Shown here piece by piece: positions 63,924 to 64,000 of a stretch of DNA of 64,000 nucleotides (positions are counted from its first letter, which is position 1; each line of letters opens with the position of its first letter). Under the pieces are notes generated by a model. That model was not told where the DNA came from, did not search any database, and was given only the letters and a program-made list of their open reading frames with translations. The position numbers and the translations under genes are program-made. The stretch is from CAVVGZ01 sp963747965 (GTDB taxonomy: Bacteria > Chloroflexota > Anaerolineae > Anaerolineales > Anaerolineaceae). The DNA lies in assembly GCA_963747965.1 (NCBI GenBank), contig CAVVGZ010000008.1, positions 124,001-188,000 of the forward strand, written 5' to 3'.

Positions 63924-64000
63924 CATTATTCAAATCTGGTTTATTCTTTGGATGAACTGTTGCTGAAACCACTTTTTAATAAGGATTATTATCCTCCAAA

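Overview
The window looks like a chromosomal piece of an uncultured, mostly anaerobic Chloroflexota, most likely Anaerolineae. This is inferred from secreted proteins with long Pro/Thr/Ser linkers, a fused GlyQ-GlyS glycyl-tRNA synthetase, a 14-gene complex I operon, oligopeptide ABC transporters, and a mid-range GC content with good Shine-Dalgarno sites. No 16S rRNA or other phylogenetic marker was used.

Layout. 1-1229: two tandem aldo/keto reductases (the first cut by the window edge). 1576-2586: a secreted sulfatase-modifying-factor-fold protein. 2740-3207: a nucleotidyltransferase-fold protein. 3426-17891 (minus strand): a complete nuoA-N operon encoding NADH:quinone oxidoreductase. 18119-21734: rpoD and dnaG. 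21966-29331: a YgbA-like protein, glyQS, recO, cdd, a CorC/HlyC-type CBS membrane protein and glmU. 29451-29521: tRNA-Gln(TTG). 29651-38445: two solute-binding lipoproteins and a full oligopeptide ABC transporter, divergent from a GntR/FCD regulator (38819-39532). 39569-40549: tRNA-dihydrouridine synthase. 40807-42991: a two-gene cassette of an FeFe-hydrogenase-like protein and a DRTGG/HATPase fusion. 43013-43992: a gene-free stretch with two strong inverted repeats. 43993-45612: an arylsulfatase-type enzyme. 45715-47235: an IS1380-like element with an amber-interrupted transposase. 47463-55014: M20 peptidase, UbiX, a decayed FchA-like gene, a PRD-type regulator and a fructose-type PTS (EIIA, EIIB, EIIC). 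55197-56615: SAM-I riboswitch and metK. 56718-63875: endonuclease III, asparaginase, lipoproteins, a variant metallo-beta-lactamase-fold protein, an AAC(3)-family protein, a short-chain dehydrogenase and an M23 peptidase.

A pattern that crosses the whole window is frame disruption. At least ten otherwise well conserved genes are broken by single-base indels, often in runs of 3-5 identical bases (rpoD, ygbA-like, corC-like, solute-binding protein, permease, M20 peptidase, PRD regulator, EIIC twice, SDR, probably nth). The nuo operon (about 14.5 kb) shows none. Because rpoD is among those hit, assembly or sequencing error is the simplest explanation for most. The FchA-like gene and the IS transposase carry in-frame stops and look more like true decay.

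How it fits together: complex I with a full NADH-input module links NADH oxidation to a quinone pool. The ABC transporters, M20 peptidase and asparaginase point to peptide and amino-acid use. The PTS with its own PRD regulator suggests uptake of one sugar. The hydrogenase-like/DRTGG-HATPase pair, which keeps four of the expected H-cluster cysteines but has variant motifs, is the best candidate for a little-described regulatory system. The most clear-cut RNA regulation is the SAM-I riboswitch before metK, for which a complete terminator/antiterminator pair can be drawn.
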